From Flavobacteriaceae bacterium UBA7684 (GTDB lineage: Bacteria; Bacteroidota; Bacteroidia; Flavobacteriales; Flavobacteriaceae), in NCBI GenBank assembly GCA_002482885.1, contig DLGW01000009.1, positions 70,007 through 134,006 of the forward strand: a DNA stretch of 64,000 nt. The letters are read 5' to 3'. The stretch's first letter is position 1. Each line of letters begins with the position of its first letter. The notes under the pieces were generated by a model that did no database searches, had not been told where the DNA came from, and saw nothing but the letters and a program-made list of their open reading frames with translations. The position numbers and the translations under genes are program-made. Below are positions 26,201 to 35,000 of this stretch, piece after piece.

Positions 26201-27806
26201 CTACGGAATTACCGTTTACCAAGAGCAGGTAATGCTTTTGTCTCAAAAATTAGCTAGTTTTTCTAAAGGTGATGCCGACGTATTGCGTAAGGCTATGGGG
26301 AAAAAGCAAAAAGAGGTGTTGGATAAAATGAAATCTAAATTCATTGACCAAGCTGTTGCCAACGGACATCCTGCAGACAAATTAGAAAAAATCTGGAAGG
26401 ACTGGGAAGCTTTTGCACAATATGCTTTTAACAAATCTCACTCTACTTGTTACGCTTGGATTGCTTATCAAACCGCTTATTTAAAGGCACACTACCCTGC
26501 GGAATATATGGCTGCGGTACTATCCAATAACATGAGCGACATTAAACAAGTTACGTTTTTTATGGAAGAGTGTCGCAGAATGGGCTTACAGGTGTTAGGC
26601 CCCGATGTGAATGAGTCCATTTATAAATTTTCGGTAAACCAAAATAACGCCATTCGATTTGGAATGGGCGCCGTTAAAGGCGTGGGTAGCGGAGCGGTAG
26701 ATACTATTGTAGAAAACAGAAAAGACGGAAAATACAAATCTGTTTTTGACTTAACCAAAAGAATTGACCTAAGAGCTGCAAACAAAAAAGCATTAGAAAA
26801 TTTAGTATTGGCCGGAGGATTTGACACCTTTTCGGACACCCATCGAGCACAATATTTTTTTACCGAAAACGACAGTGTTACTTTTTTAGAAAAAGCCATT
26901 CGTTTTGGAGCAAAAATAAAAGAAAACGAAAATTCATCGCAAGTAAGTTTATTCGGAGAATCGAGCGAAGTACAAATTCCAGAACCTAAAATTCCGGACG
27001 GAGAAGAATGGACAACCATGGAAAAATTAGCTCGAGAAAAAGAAGTGGTGGGTATTTATATTTCAGGACATCCCTTGGACGATTACAAATACCAACTCAA
27101 ATATTTTTGCAACACCACGCCTAATCAACTCCAAAACATACAACAACTAATTGGTAAAAACATCAGTATCGGAGGCATTATAACCAAAATTGAACACCGA
27201 GTTTCTAAAACCAACAAAGGCTGGGCTACTTTTACTTTAGAAGGTTACGATGACCATTATGAATTCAGAATATTTGATGAAGAATATTTAAAATTCAAAC
27301 ATTTTTTAATTCCAAATAATTTTGTGTACCTAAAACTTCAAATTAAAGAAGGATGGGTAAATAAAGAAACGGGTAAAAAATCAGACCCAAAAGTTAGTTT
27401 CCTTCAGATTAGATATTTAGAAGACATTTTAAAAGAATTATCTAGCAAAATCAGTCTTAAACTTAACGTTAAAGATATTGATGAATCTTTATTAAAAAAA
27501 TTAGTTGAAATTTTAAAAACACATCACGGAGACAAGCCTTTATATTTTGATGTTTTTGAAATGGAAATGATTAAAAAACCAATTATTCCCTTAGTAAAAG
27601 TAGCCGAAATAGATGAAGAAGAATTAGACGAAGTACTTTTAGATTCGGATGAAGAAGCACAAATACCCGACATTATAGAAACCACCACCGAAGAATTAAA
27701 AGTAATTACACATTTAGAACTAACTAGCAGAACATTTAAAGTAAATATCTCTAACGAATTGCTAAACACCTTAGAAAAAGAAGGGTTAGTATTTCAAGTA
27801 AATTAA
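23289..27806 (+). CDS. dnaE: DNA polymerase III alpha subunit with fused N-terminal exonuclease
   Basis: A 1505-residue replicative polymerase. Residues 1 to about 195 are a DnaQ-like 3'-5' exonuclease: ExoI IIFDTETTGL (3-12) and ExoIII HNATADVEATTRC (about 174-186). The PHP domain starts near 255 with HLHNHSQFSVLQS and DHGNMMGAFH. The polymerase core carries GPGRGSAAGSAVAYC (about 646-660) and the catalytic aspartates in PDIDIDFDD (684-692). An HhH region and an OB fold (about 1285-1360) follow, then a Flavobacteria-type acidic tail. E. coli DnaE is 1160 residues without the exonuclease. The fusion places proofreading and polymerase in one chain, in a different order from PolC, where the exonuclease is inserted in the PHP domain. 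Confidence 0.95.
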   Translation: MYIIFDTETTGLPKRWNAPITDTDNWPRCVQIAWQLHDDMGNLLEHQDYLIRPEGFNIPYDAERIHGISTELAQEQGLALPDVLELFNIALNKAKFIVGQNIGFDLNIMGCEFHRAEVKTPLLEKPILDTCTEVTAELLKLPGGRGGKFKLPTLTELHEYLFQEKFAEAHNATADVEATTRCFFELIRKEVFTKEELKVSSDYFTNFQKTNPNIFPLIGLKHLNLKQASEKIRSQKNEDITPAISTAISEELESAIFAHLHNHSQFSVLQSTISINDLVKRTAALKMPAVALTDHGNMMGAFHFVSAVINHNKAAETKNKQALENNEIPTETVIKPILGCEFFVCENHLDKTRKDNGHQIVLLAKNKKGYHNLAKMASIAYTKGFYYVPRIDRSIIEQYKDDLIVLSGNLYGEIPNKILNIGENQAEESLLWWKSTFKDDFYIELMRHGQDDENNVNPSLIKLAKKHQVKIIATNNTYYINKENANAHDILLCVKEGEKQSTPIGRGRGFRYGFPNKEYYYKSAEEMKTLFADLPEAIINVQEIIDKVETYSLYRDVLLPKFAIPEEFLNPDDATDGGVRGENAYLRHLTMLGAQKRYGEITLEIQERLDFELLTISNSGYPGYFLIVQDFIAEARKMGVSVGPGRGSAAGSAVAYCLGITNIDPIKYDLLFERFLNPDRVSMPDIDIDFDDEGRGRVMDYVIQKYGSNQVAQIITYGKMAAKSAIRDTARVLDLPLFEADRLAKLLPGMLPSKWNLARFLSEDESEVKKVLRSEEFDHIKEFINISKEGNLASETILQAKVLEGSLRNTGIHACGVIITPDDITNFVPVTIAKDSDLYVTQFDNSVAESAGLLKMDFLGLKTLTLIKDTVKLVKYRTGIELDPDNFPIDDTKTYELFQRGETVGIFQYESPGMQKYMKELKPTVFADLIAMNALYRPGPLEYIPSFVRRKNGEEPITYDIDACQEYLQETYGITVYQEQVMLLSQKLASFSKGDADVLRKAMGKKQKEVLDKMKSKFIDQAVANGHPADKLEKIWKDWEAFAQYAFNKSHSTCYAWIAYQTAYLKAHYPAEYMAAVLSNNMSDIKQVTFFMEECRRMGLQVLGPDVNESIYKFSVNQNNAIRFGMGAVKGVGSGAVDTIVENRKDGKYKSVFDLTKRIDLRAANKKALENLVLAGGFDTFSDTHRAQYFFTENDSVTFLEKAIRFGAKIKENENSSQVSLFGESSEVQIPEPKIPDGEEWTTMEKLAREKEVVGIYISGHPLDDYKYQLKYFCNTTPNQLQNIQQLIGKNISIGGIITKIEHRVSKTNKGWATFTLEGYDDHYEFRIFDEEYLKFKHFLIPNNFVYLKLQIKEGWVNKETGKKSDPKVSFLQIRYLEDILKELSSKISLKLNVKDIDESLLKKLVEILKTHHGDKPLYFDVFEMEMIKKPIIPLVKVAEIDEEELDEVLLDSDEEAQIPDIIETTTEELKVITHLELTSRTFKVNISNELLNTLEKEGLVFQVN

Positions 27807-27877
27807 CAGCATCAATAAACAACATAGATTAATAATCAAAAGTGATTTTACAAATCTTTTGATAGTTAAAAAATGTT

Positions 27878-27885
27878 TAAGTTTG
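27878..27885 (+). promoter_or_regulatory. trxA promoter -7 element
   Basis: TAAGTTTG matches TAnnTTTG. A TTTTG (27857-27861) lies 16 bases upstream, slightly short for the -33 element. It lies inside the longer frame that begins at 27873 and supports the start at 27912. Confidence 0.45.
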
Positions 27886-27911
27886 CTTCATCAATTTTAA
27901 AAGTTAATAGT

Positions 27912-28229
27912 ATGGCATTAGAAATCACTGATGCTACTTTTGAGGAAGTAGTATTAAAATCTGACAAACCGGTATTGGTAGACTTTTGGGCGGCATGGTG
28001 CGGACCTTGTAGAATGGTTGGGCCTGTTATTGACCAAATTAGCGAAGAATATCAAGGAAAAGCAGTAGTAGGAAAAGTAGACGTAGATGCACACCAAGAG
28101 TTTGCTGCAAAGTACGGAGTTAGAAATATCCCTACCGTTTTAACTTTCCACAAAGGTGAAGTTGTAAACAGACAAGTAGGTGTAGCACCTAAACAAACTT
28201 ACGCAGAGTCTTTAGACGCTTTGCTATAA
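27912..28229 (+). CDS. trxA: Thioredoxin
   Basis: A 105-residue cytosolic thioredoxin with the redox-active motif WCGPC (Cys30 and Cys33) in LVDFWAAWCGPCRMVGP, the cis-proline segment VRNIPTVLTF and the conserved GEVVNRQVG. Thioredoxin reduces protein disulfides with electrons from thioredoxin reductase. An in-frame ATG at 27873 would add 13 residues, but a -7 promoter element falls in that stretch and family members start MALEITDATF, so 27912 was chosen. It follows dnaE by about 100 bp and is closed by a strong terminator. Confidence 0.96.
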   Translation: MALEITDATFEEVVLKSDKPVLVDFWAAWCGPCRMVGPVIDQISEEYQGKAVVGKVDVDAHQEFAAKYGVRNIPTVLTFHKGEVVNRQVGVAPKQTYAESLDALL

Positions 28230-28237
28230 TTCCATAA

Positions 28238-28265
28238 AAAAAGCCGCTTAATTAAGCGGCTTTTT
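28238..28265. terminator. Bidirectional terminator after trxA
   Basis: A palindrome, AAAAAGCCGCTTAA and its complement (centre at 28251/28252), with A tract on the left and T tract on the right. It serves trxA and the converging cold-shock gene. Confidence 0.85.
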
Positions 28266-28289
28266 AATCATTCATTAGGTAATAAAAAT

Positions 28290-28487
28290 TTATCTAACAA
28301 CTGATACCTGACCAGCTACTTTACCTTTTTTTCCTTCTTCTTCTTGATAATTAACACGATCACCTTCTTTTAAGGCACCTGATTTAAGACCTGTTGCGTG
28401 TACGAAGATGTCTTTTCCTGTTTCTTCGTCAGTAATGAATCCATATCCTTTAGATTCATTATAAAATTTAACTGTGCCTGTGCGCAT
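28290..28487 (-). CDS. Cold-shock domain protein
   Basis: A 65-residue single cold-shock domain, an OB fold that binds single-stranded RNA and DNA. RNP1 is KGYGFITD (13-20) and RNP2 is DIFVHAT (about 26-32). The GTVKFYNESKGYGFI opening and the closing GKVAGQVSVVR are typical of Bacteroidetes CspA-like proteins. Known members act as RNA chaperones; cold induction cannot be inferred from the sequence alone. A TATATTTG -7 element lies 30 bp upstream. Confidence 0.95.
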   Translation of the reverse strand: MRTGTVKFYNESKGYGFITDEETGKDIFVHATGLKSGALKEGDRVNYQEEEGKKGKVAGQVSVVR

Positions 28488-28516
28488 TCTGATAAAATAA
28501 ATTAATTAATAATAAT

Positions 28517-28542
28517 CAAATATAATATTTTTTGAATCACAA
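28517..28542 (-). promoter_or_regulatory. Cold-shock gene promoter
   Basis: Minus strand: TTG (28542-28540), 15-base spacer, TATATTTG (28524-28517). The -7 element is a full match; the spacer is two bases shorter than usual. Confidence 0.45.
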
Positions 28543-28635
28543 TGATTTTTTTGAATTAAATTCTTTTGAAGAATATTTGTGGGATTAAAATCCGTAAATT
28601 TCTAATATTGTATATTACAACCCTTACTTGATTAT

Positions 28636-29175
28636 ATGTATACCCATTTAGTTTTACTCCGAGGAATTAACGTTTCTGGTCATCACATGATAAAAATGGA
28701 AGCTTTAAAAAAAGCCCTAGAAGTTTTTGGGTTTACACAAGTACAAACCTATATTCAATCAGGAAATGTTTTTGTAACTACTCCAGAAAAAGACGCTAAC
28801 GCTGTTGGTTTTGATGTTAAACAGCAAATTTTTAAAACTTTTGGTTTTGATGTGCCAACTATAGTTGTTAGCAAAAGTGATTTAGCATCTTGTTTGTCTA
28901 ACAATCCTTTTTTTAAAACTGCAAATGTAGATACCAAAAAACTGTACGTTGCTTTTATTTCAAAAACATTATCTAATGAAAATATTCATGATTTAAAAAT
29001 CAGCAATATTAAACCCGATGAAGTTGCTATTGACCAAAACAGAATATACATTAAATACGATGTTTCTCCTGCTAAAACCAGATTAGATCAAAAATATATA
29101 GAAAAAAAACTAGCCGTTACCGCTACCATTAGAAATTGGAATACGGTAAATGCTTTACTAGCCATGTATTCTTAA
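28636..29175 (+). CDS. DUF1697 family protein
   Basis: A 179-residue protein of the DUF1697 family, recognised from the opening YTHLVLLRGINVSGHHMIKMEALKKALE (about 2-30), TQVQTYIQSGNVFVTTPEKD (about 34-53) and the closing AVTATIRNWNTVNALLAM. The family is widespread in bacteria and has no established function. It is a small alpha/beta protein with no signal peptide, so it is cytosolic. It stands alone between the cold-shock gene and pnp and is followed by a shared terminator. Confidence 0.85.
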   Translation: MYTHLVLLRGINVSGHHMIKMEALKKALEVFGFTQVQTYIQSGNVFVTTPEKDANAVGFDVKQQIFKTFGFDVPTIVVSKSDLASCLSNNPFFKTANVDTKKLYVAFISKTLSNENIHDLKISNIKPDEVAIDQNRIYIKYDVSPAKTRLDQKYIEKKLAVTATIRNWNTVNALLAMYS

Positions 29176-29180
29176 AAACA

Positions 29181-29214
29181 AAACCCCGAATTCATTTGAT
29201 TGAATCGGGGTTTT
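29181..29214. terminator. Bidirectional terminator between the DUF1697 gene and pnp
   Basis: AAACCCCGAATTCA pairs with TGAATCGGGGTTTT (one bulged base) around a TTTGAT loop. It lies between converging genes. Confidence 0.8.
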
Positions 29215-29235
29215 ATATTTATGATTTCTCAAAAA

Positions 29236-31392
29236 TTATCCTTGAGAAACTTCTTTTTTCTCTTCGCGCGGAGGTCTTGGCAATAATGCTTTTTTAGACA
29301 CTTTTTCTTTGCGTGTTTTTGGGTCAATTCCTAAATGTTTTACCATAAAGACATCCCCTAATTTTACTACATCAGATACATTTTCGGTTCTTTCCCAAGC
29401 CAATTCAGATACGTGTAATAAAACCTCGTTTCCTGGAGCAGCAGTGTATTCTACCACCGCACCAAAATCTAACATCTTAATTACTTTTACTTCGTATGTT
29501 TCACCCATTTGAGGTTTAAACATTAAAGAATCTATTTTGGCTAAAACAGCCGCAATTCCATCTGGGTTTGTACCTAAGATTTCCACAACCCCTTGCTCGT
29601 CTACTTCGTTAATTACAATAGTAGTTCCCGTTGCTTTTTGTAATTCTTGAATTACTTTTCCACCAGGACCAATTAAAGCGCCAATAAAGTTTCCAGGAAT
29701 AGTTCTGGTAATAATTTTTGGAGCGTGTTTTTTAACATCATTTCTTGGAGTTGCAATGGTTTCAGTAATTTTCCCTAAAATATGCATACGACCTTCACGA
29801 GCTTGATTTAAAGCTTGTTCCATAATATCGTAACGTAAACCATCTATTTTGATATCCATTTGACAAGCAGTAATCCCGTCTGCAGTACCAGTTACTTTAA
29901 AATCCATATCTCCTAAATGATCTTCATCACCTAAAATATCAGACAATACCGCAAACTTTTGACCATCAGTAATTAATCCCATCGCAATACCAGAAACTGG
30001 TTTTACCATTTGAACACCCGCATCCATCAATGCCATAGTACCTGCACAAACGGTTGCCATAGAAGATGAACCATTTGATTCTAATACTTCTGAAACTACA
30101 CGAATAGTGTAAGGACAATCTGCTGGAATCATATTTTTCAACGCACGTTGTGCTAAATTTCCATGACCTACTTCTCTACGAGATGTTCCTCTTAATGGTT
30201 TAGCTTCACCTGTTGAAAATGGAGGGAAATTATAATGTAAATAGAATGTTTCTTCTCCTTGCTCAGAAGGTGAATCAATTTGATTTGCCTCTCTTGAAGT
30301 TCCTAAAGTTACCGTAGCTAACGCTTGAGTTTCCCCACGGGTAAAGATTGAAGAACCGTGTACCGATGGTAAATAGTCTGTTTCACACCAAATGGGTCTG
30401 ATTTCGGTAGTTTTTCTTCCATCTAAACGAATTCCTTTTTCTAGAATTACATTACGAACGGCTTCTTTGTTGGTTTTATAGAAATACTTAGAAACTAATC
30501 CTGATAAATCTGAATTTTCAGCATATTCTTCTTCCGTAAATAAAGCTTTAACTTCTTCTTTTACGGCTGCAAATTTTTCTCCTCTTTCGCTTTTTGCAGA
30601 AGCTTCTTGAGCAATAGCGTAGATTTTATCGTAAGCAGCTGCTTTAACTTTTGCGTAAACGGTTTCGTCTTCAACTTCACCTTCGTAAGTTCTGTAAGCA
30701 GGAGCACCAACCGCTTCACGTAAACGTTGTTGTGCTAAAATTTGAACTTTAATGGCTTCGTGAGCAAACTTAATGGCTTCTACCATTTCAGCTTCCGAAA
30801 TTTCTTTCATCTCACCTTCTACCATAGCCACAGAGTCTAAAGAAGCACCAATCATCATATCAATGTCTGATTGTTCTAATTCTGTACGGCTTGGGTTGAT
30901 GACTAATTTACCATTCACACGTGCAACGCGTACTTCGGAAATTAAATTGTAGAAAGGAATATCAGAAACAGCTAATGCTGCAGATGCTGCTAAACCTGCT
31001 AAGGCGTCTGGCATTACATTCTCGTCATGAGACATCAACTGAATCATCACTTGAGTTTCTGCATGATAATCATCTGGAAAAAGTGGACGTAAAACACGGT
31101 CAACCAAACGCATAGTTAAAACTTCGCTATCGCTCGGACGTGCTTCTCTTTTGAAAAAACCACCTGGGAATCTACCCGCAGCAGCAAATTTTTCGCGGTA
31201 ATCAACGGTTAAAGGTAAAAAATCCACCCCTGGACTAGCGGTACGTGCAGATACTGCCGTAGCTAATAACATGGCGTCGCCCATACGAACAACGACTGAA
31301 CCGTCTGCTTGTTTAGCTAATTTACCTGTTTCAATAGAAATGGTTCTACCATCTCCTAAGTCAATGATTTCGTTGTAAACTTTTGGAATCAT
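29236..31392 (-). CDS. pnp: Polyribonucleotide nucleotidyltransferase
   Basis: A 718-residue trimeric 3'-5' phosphorolytic exoribonuclease that degrades RNA. The first RNase PH domain starts GDGRTISIETGKLAKQADGSVVVRMGD; the second contains IWCETDYLPSVHGSSIFTRGETQALATVTLG and the catalytic DILGDEDHLGDMDFKVTGT (about 470-488). A KH domain (GALIGPGGKVIQELQKATG, about 565-583) and an S1 domain (GETYEVKVIKMLDFGAVVEY, about 635-654) close the protein. rpsO lies upstream on the same strand, the usual rpsO-pnp order, but a terminator (31481-31503) separates them. The 120-base leader holds short CAA/CAACA repeats of no clear function. Confidence 0.97.
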   Translation of the reverse strand: MIPKVYNEIIDLGDGRTISIETGKLAKQADGSVVVRMGDAMLLATAVSARTASPGVDFLPLTVDYREKFAAAGRFPGGFFKREARPSDSEVLTMRLVDRVLRPLFPDDYHAETQVMIQLMSHDENVMPDALAGLAASAALAVSDIPFYNLISEVRVARVNGKLVINPSRTELEQSDIDMMIGASLDSVAMVEGEMKEISEAEMVEAIKFAHEAIKVQILAQQRLREAVGAPAYRTYEGEVEDETVYAKVKAAAYDKIYAIAQEASAKSERGEKFAAVKEEVKALFTEEEYAENSDLSGLVSKYFYKTNKEAVRNVILEKGIRLDGRKTTEIRPIWCETDYLPSVHGSSIFTRGETQALATVTLGTSREANQIDSPSEQGEETFYLHYNFPPFSTGEAKPLRGTSRREVGHGNLAQRALKNMIPADCPYTIRVVSEVLESNGSSSMATVCAGTMALMDAGVQMVKPVSGIAMGLITDGQKFAVLSDILGDEDHLGDMDFKVTGTADGITACQMDIKIDGLRYDIMEQALNQAREGRMHILGKITETIATPRNDVKKHAPKIITRTIPGNFIGALIGPGGKVIQELQKATGTTIVINEVDEQGVVEILGTNPDGIAAVLAKIDSLMFKPQMGETYEVKVIKMLDFGAVVEYTAAPGNEVLLHVSELAWERTENVSDVVKLGDVFMVKHLGIDPKTRKEKVSKKALLPRPPREEKKEVSQG

Positions 31393-31480
31393 TTTTAAAA
31401 TTTTTAGTTACACAATGGATTGTTGTTGTGTTGTTGTCGCGTTCCAATGAAAAACTAAAAACTTTTTTGTAAATCTAAAT

Positions 31481-31503
31481 AAAAAGAGGCACCTAAGTGC
31501 CTC
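31481..31503 (-). terminator. rpsO terminator
   Basis: A 7-bp stem (31486-31492 with 31497-31503) and a 4-base loop. Five T residues follow on the minus strand. It lies 14 bp after the rpsO stop. Confidence 0.75.
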
Positions 31504-31516
31504 CTTTGTAAAAAAA

Positions 31517-31786
31517 TTATTTTCTGATGTTTAATTCTTTAATTACCTCACGATATTTAACAATATCTTTAGCTTTCAAGTAATCTAACAAACTTCTTCT
31601 TTTACCTACCAATTTTACTAACGAACGCTCGGTATTGTAATCATGACGATTTTTTTTCAAGTGTCCTGTTAAGTGATTGATTCTGAATGTAAACAAAGCG
31701 ATTTGTCCTTCAGTTGAACCTGTGTTGGCAGCAGCGCCACCGTGTTTAGCGAAAATTTCCGCTTTTACTTCTTTAGTCAAGTACAT
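31517..31786 (-). CDS. rpsO: 30S ribosomal protein S15
   Basis: An 89-residue primary 16S rRNA-binding protein. The conserved core is NTGSTEGQIALFTFRINHLTGHLK (about 21-44) and KKNRHDYNTERSLVKLVGKRRSLLDYLK (about 44-71). The length equals E. coli S15. An upstream in-frame start at 31837 was rejected because it falls in the -7 promoter element, whereas MYLTKEVKAEIF at 31786 is the usual opening. Its leader is about 40 bases; S15 autoregulates by binding its leader in other bacteria, but no matching structure was seen here. Confidence 0.97.
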   Translation of the reverse strand: MYLTKEVKAEIFAKHGGAAANTGSTEGQIALFTFRINHLTGHLKKNRHDYNTERSLVKLVGKRRSLLDYLKAKDIVKYREVIKELNIRK

Positions 31787-31834
31787 GCTAATATTATTTA
31801 AATGATTATTATGTATGGTATTATTACCGAGGCG

Positions 31835-31863
31835 CAAAATTAGATTATTTTTTTAATTATCAA
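31835..31863 (-). promoter_or_regulatory. rpsO promoter
   Basis: Minus strand: TTG (31863-31861), 18-base spacer, TAATTTTG (31842-31835), a full match to the consensus. Confidence 0.7.
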
Positions 31864-31983
31864 GTACTTGTGCTTAATTTTCAGATATTTATTTTTCAAG
31901 AATGCTATTTTTAAATAGAAACTAAGCCATTTATTTGATTGTAAATGCCCAAAATGTTTAACACACCTCTGCATGCGATTAAC

Positions 31984-31991
31984 TATATTTG
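31984..31991 (+). promoter_or_regulatory. mfd promoter -7 element
   Basis: TATATTTG matches TAnnTTTG; a weak -33 TTTA (31957-31960) lies 23 bases upstream. It overlaps an in-frame TTG start at 31989, so mfd is started at 32007. Confidence 0.5.
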
Positions 31992-32006
31992 CGCAAATTT
32001 TTTACG

Positions 32007-35000
32007 ATGAACACATCGGATATTCAAGCGCTTTATTTAAAATCGGCTAAGGTTGGATTATTAACGGAATGTCTTTTTAAGCCAAATCAAAAGGTTTTGC
32101 TAAAAGGAATGAATGGTTCATTGATTTCATTTGTGGCTTCGGCGGTATTTCAAAAATTAAATACTCCATTTTTATTATTGTTTGCCAATCGCGAAGAAGC
32201 GGCTTATGTTTTAAATGACTTAGAGGTTTTATTAGGAGAAGAATCGGTGCTATTTTACCCCAGTTCTTACAAAAAACCTTATCAAATCGAACAAACCGAC
32301 AATGCTAACGTATTGTTGCGTGCCGAAGTTTTAAATAAAATCAGCGAGTCTAAAAAACCATTAATTATGGTTTCGTACCCCGAAGCCTTATTTGAAAAAG
32401 TAGTTACTCGTAAGGAATTAACTAAAAACACTTTAAAAATTGGAGTTGGTCATAAGATTTCGATTGATTTTGTAAACGAAGTTTTATTTGAATACGCTTT
32501 TAAACGGGTAGATTTTGTTACGGAACCCGGAGAATTTTCGGTGCGTGGGGGTATTATTGATGTATTTTCTTTTTCGAATGATTTTCCGTACCGAATAGAA
32601 TTTTTCGGAGATGAAGTAGATTCCATCAGAACCTTTAATGTAACTACCCAACTTTCGGTAAGTAAACAACAAGAAATTGTGATTTTACCGAATTTGGAAC
32701 ACAAATCTTTAACCGAAAATCGCGAAAGTTTTTTAGATTATATTGATTCTAAAACGATTATTTGGGCAGAACAATTAGATTTTGCACAACAAGAATTAGA
32801 CAAACTATTTGGATTAGCCCAGCAAACGTATCAAAAATTAGACGCCACTGTAAAGCGCTTACAACCCGAACAATTATTTATTAACGGAAAGGATTTTGCA
32901 GACCGTTGTGAAAAATTTTCGGTGATAGAAACCAACAGTGCTGGATACTTTAAAAATAGCATGGTGGTAGAATTTTATTCCAAACCACAACCTTCGTTTA
33001 ACAAACAATTCGATTTACTGTTAAACGATTTAAAAGACAATGTAACCCAAGGCATTACCAATTATTTAGCGTGTGCCAATCCACAACAAGCCAATCGATT
33101 TCACGACATTTTTGCTTCGTTAGACGAACAAGAACACCAAAAAAGTCGCAGTGAATACCAAACCATCGTTTTACCTCTATTTCAGGGGTTTATAGACGAA
33201 GAACATCAAATTGCAGTTTACACCGACCACCAGATTTTTGAACGTTACCACAAATACACTTTAAAAAATGGTTATGCTGCCAAACAAGCAGTAACTTTAA
33301 AAGAGCTGACCGCTTTAAGCATAGGCGATTACGTTACGCATATCGATCACGGCATTGGAAAATTTGGCGGTTTACAAAAAATACAGGTCGAAGGTAAAAC
33401 TCAAGAAGCCATTAAATTGGTATACGCCGATAACGATATTGTGTACGTAAGTATTCATTCCTTACATAAAATTGCCAAATACAATGGTAAAGATGGTGCA
33501 CCGCCTAAAATTTACAAATTGGGTTCTGGTGCTTGGAAGGCCTTAAAACAAAAAACAAAAACCCGCGTTAAAAACATTGCTTTTAATTTGATTCAATTGT
33601 ATGCCAAACGCCGATTGAATAAAGGTTTTGCTTTTGCACCCGATAGTTATTTACAATTAGAATTAGAATCATCTTTTATTTACGAAGACACACCCGACCA
33701 AACCAAATCTACTCAAGAAGTAAAAGCAGATATGGAAAACGAACGCCCGATGGACAGATTGGTTTGTGGTGATGTGGGTTTTGGAAAAACAGAAGTAGCC
33801 ATTCGTGCCGCCTTTAAAGCGGTAGACAACAGTAAACAAGTAGCAGTTTTGGTTCCTACAACTATTTTAGCGTATCAGCATTTTAGAACTTTTTCGGAAC
33901 GATTAAAAGAACTTCCTGTTTCGGTGGGTTATCTTAATCGTTTTAGAACCGCCAAACAAAAAGCAGAAACCTTAAAAGAGTTGGCAGAAGGCAAATTAGA
34001 CATCATTATTGGCACCCACCAATTAGTAAATCAATCCGTAAAATTTAAAGATTTAGGTTTATTGATTATTGATGAGGAACAAAAATTTGGAGTAAATGTT
34101 AAAGACAAACTCAAAACGATTTCTGAAACCGTAGACACCCTAACCTTAACCGCAACGCCAATCCCAAGAACCTTACAGTTTTCGTTAATGGCGGCTAGGG
34201 ATTTATCGGTGATTACTACTCCACCGCCGAATCGATATCCGATAGAAACACAAATTGTAGGCTTTAACGAAGAAACAATTCGCGACGCGGTTTCCTTTGA
34301 AATTCAACGGGGGGGACAAGTATTTTTTATCAATAATCGAATTGAAAATATTACCGAAGTAGCTGGCTTAATTCAACGATTGGTTCCTCATGCTAAAGTT
34401 GGAATTGGTCACGGTCAAATGGATGGCAAAAAATTGGAAGAAGTGATGTTGTCGTTCATGAACGGAGAATTTGATGTACTGGTAGCCACTACGATTATAG
34501 AAAGCGGATTAGACGTTCCGAATGCCAACACCATTTTTATTAACAACGCCAATGCTTTTGGATTGAGTGATTTACACCAAATGCGGGGCCGTGTAGGACG
34601 AAGCAATAAAAAGGCATTTTGTTATTTTATTACCCCTCCGATGTCTACCCTAACCGACGAAGCTCGAAAACGCTTACGAGCTTTAGAGCAATTCAGCGAA
34701 TTAGGCAGTGGATTTAATATTGCCATGAAAGATTTAGAAATTCGTGGGGCGGGTGATTTATTAGGCGCAGAACAAAGCGGTTTTATGAATGAAATTGGTT
34801 TTGATACCTACCAAAAAATCATGCAAGAAGCCATAGAGGAGCTTAAAGAAAATGAGTTTAAAGAATTATACGCGGCTGAAAACGACATTGAAAGTAAAGT
34901 TTTTGTAAAAGACATTCAGATAGATACTGATTTTGAATTGTTGTTTCCAGACAACTACATCAACAACATCAGTGAGCGCATGAGTTTGTATAACGAATTG

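Noticed and set aside
30355..30362. ACCGTGTA match inside pnp resembling the repeat family
   Set aside because: It encodes conserved PNPase residues and lacks the flanks and hairpin of the repeat element.
31787..31837. Extended S15 start
   Set aside because: It falls in the rpsO -7 element, and S15 proteins start at MYLTKE.
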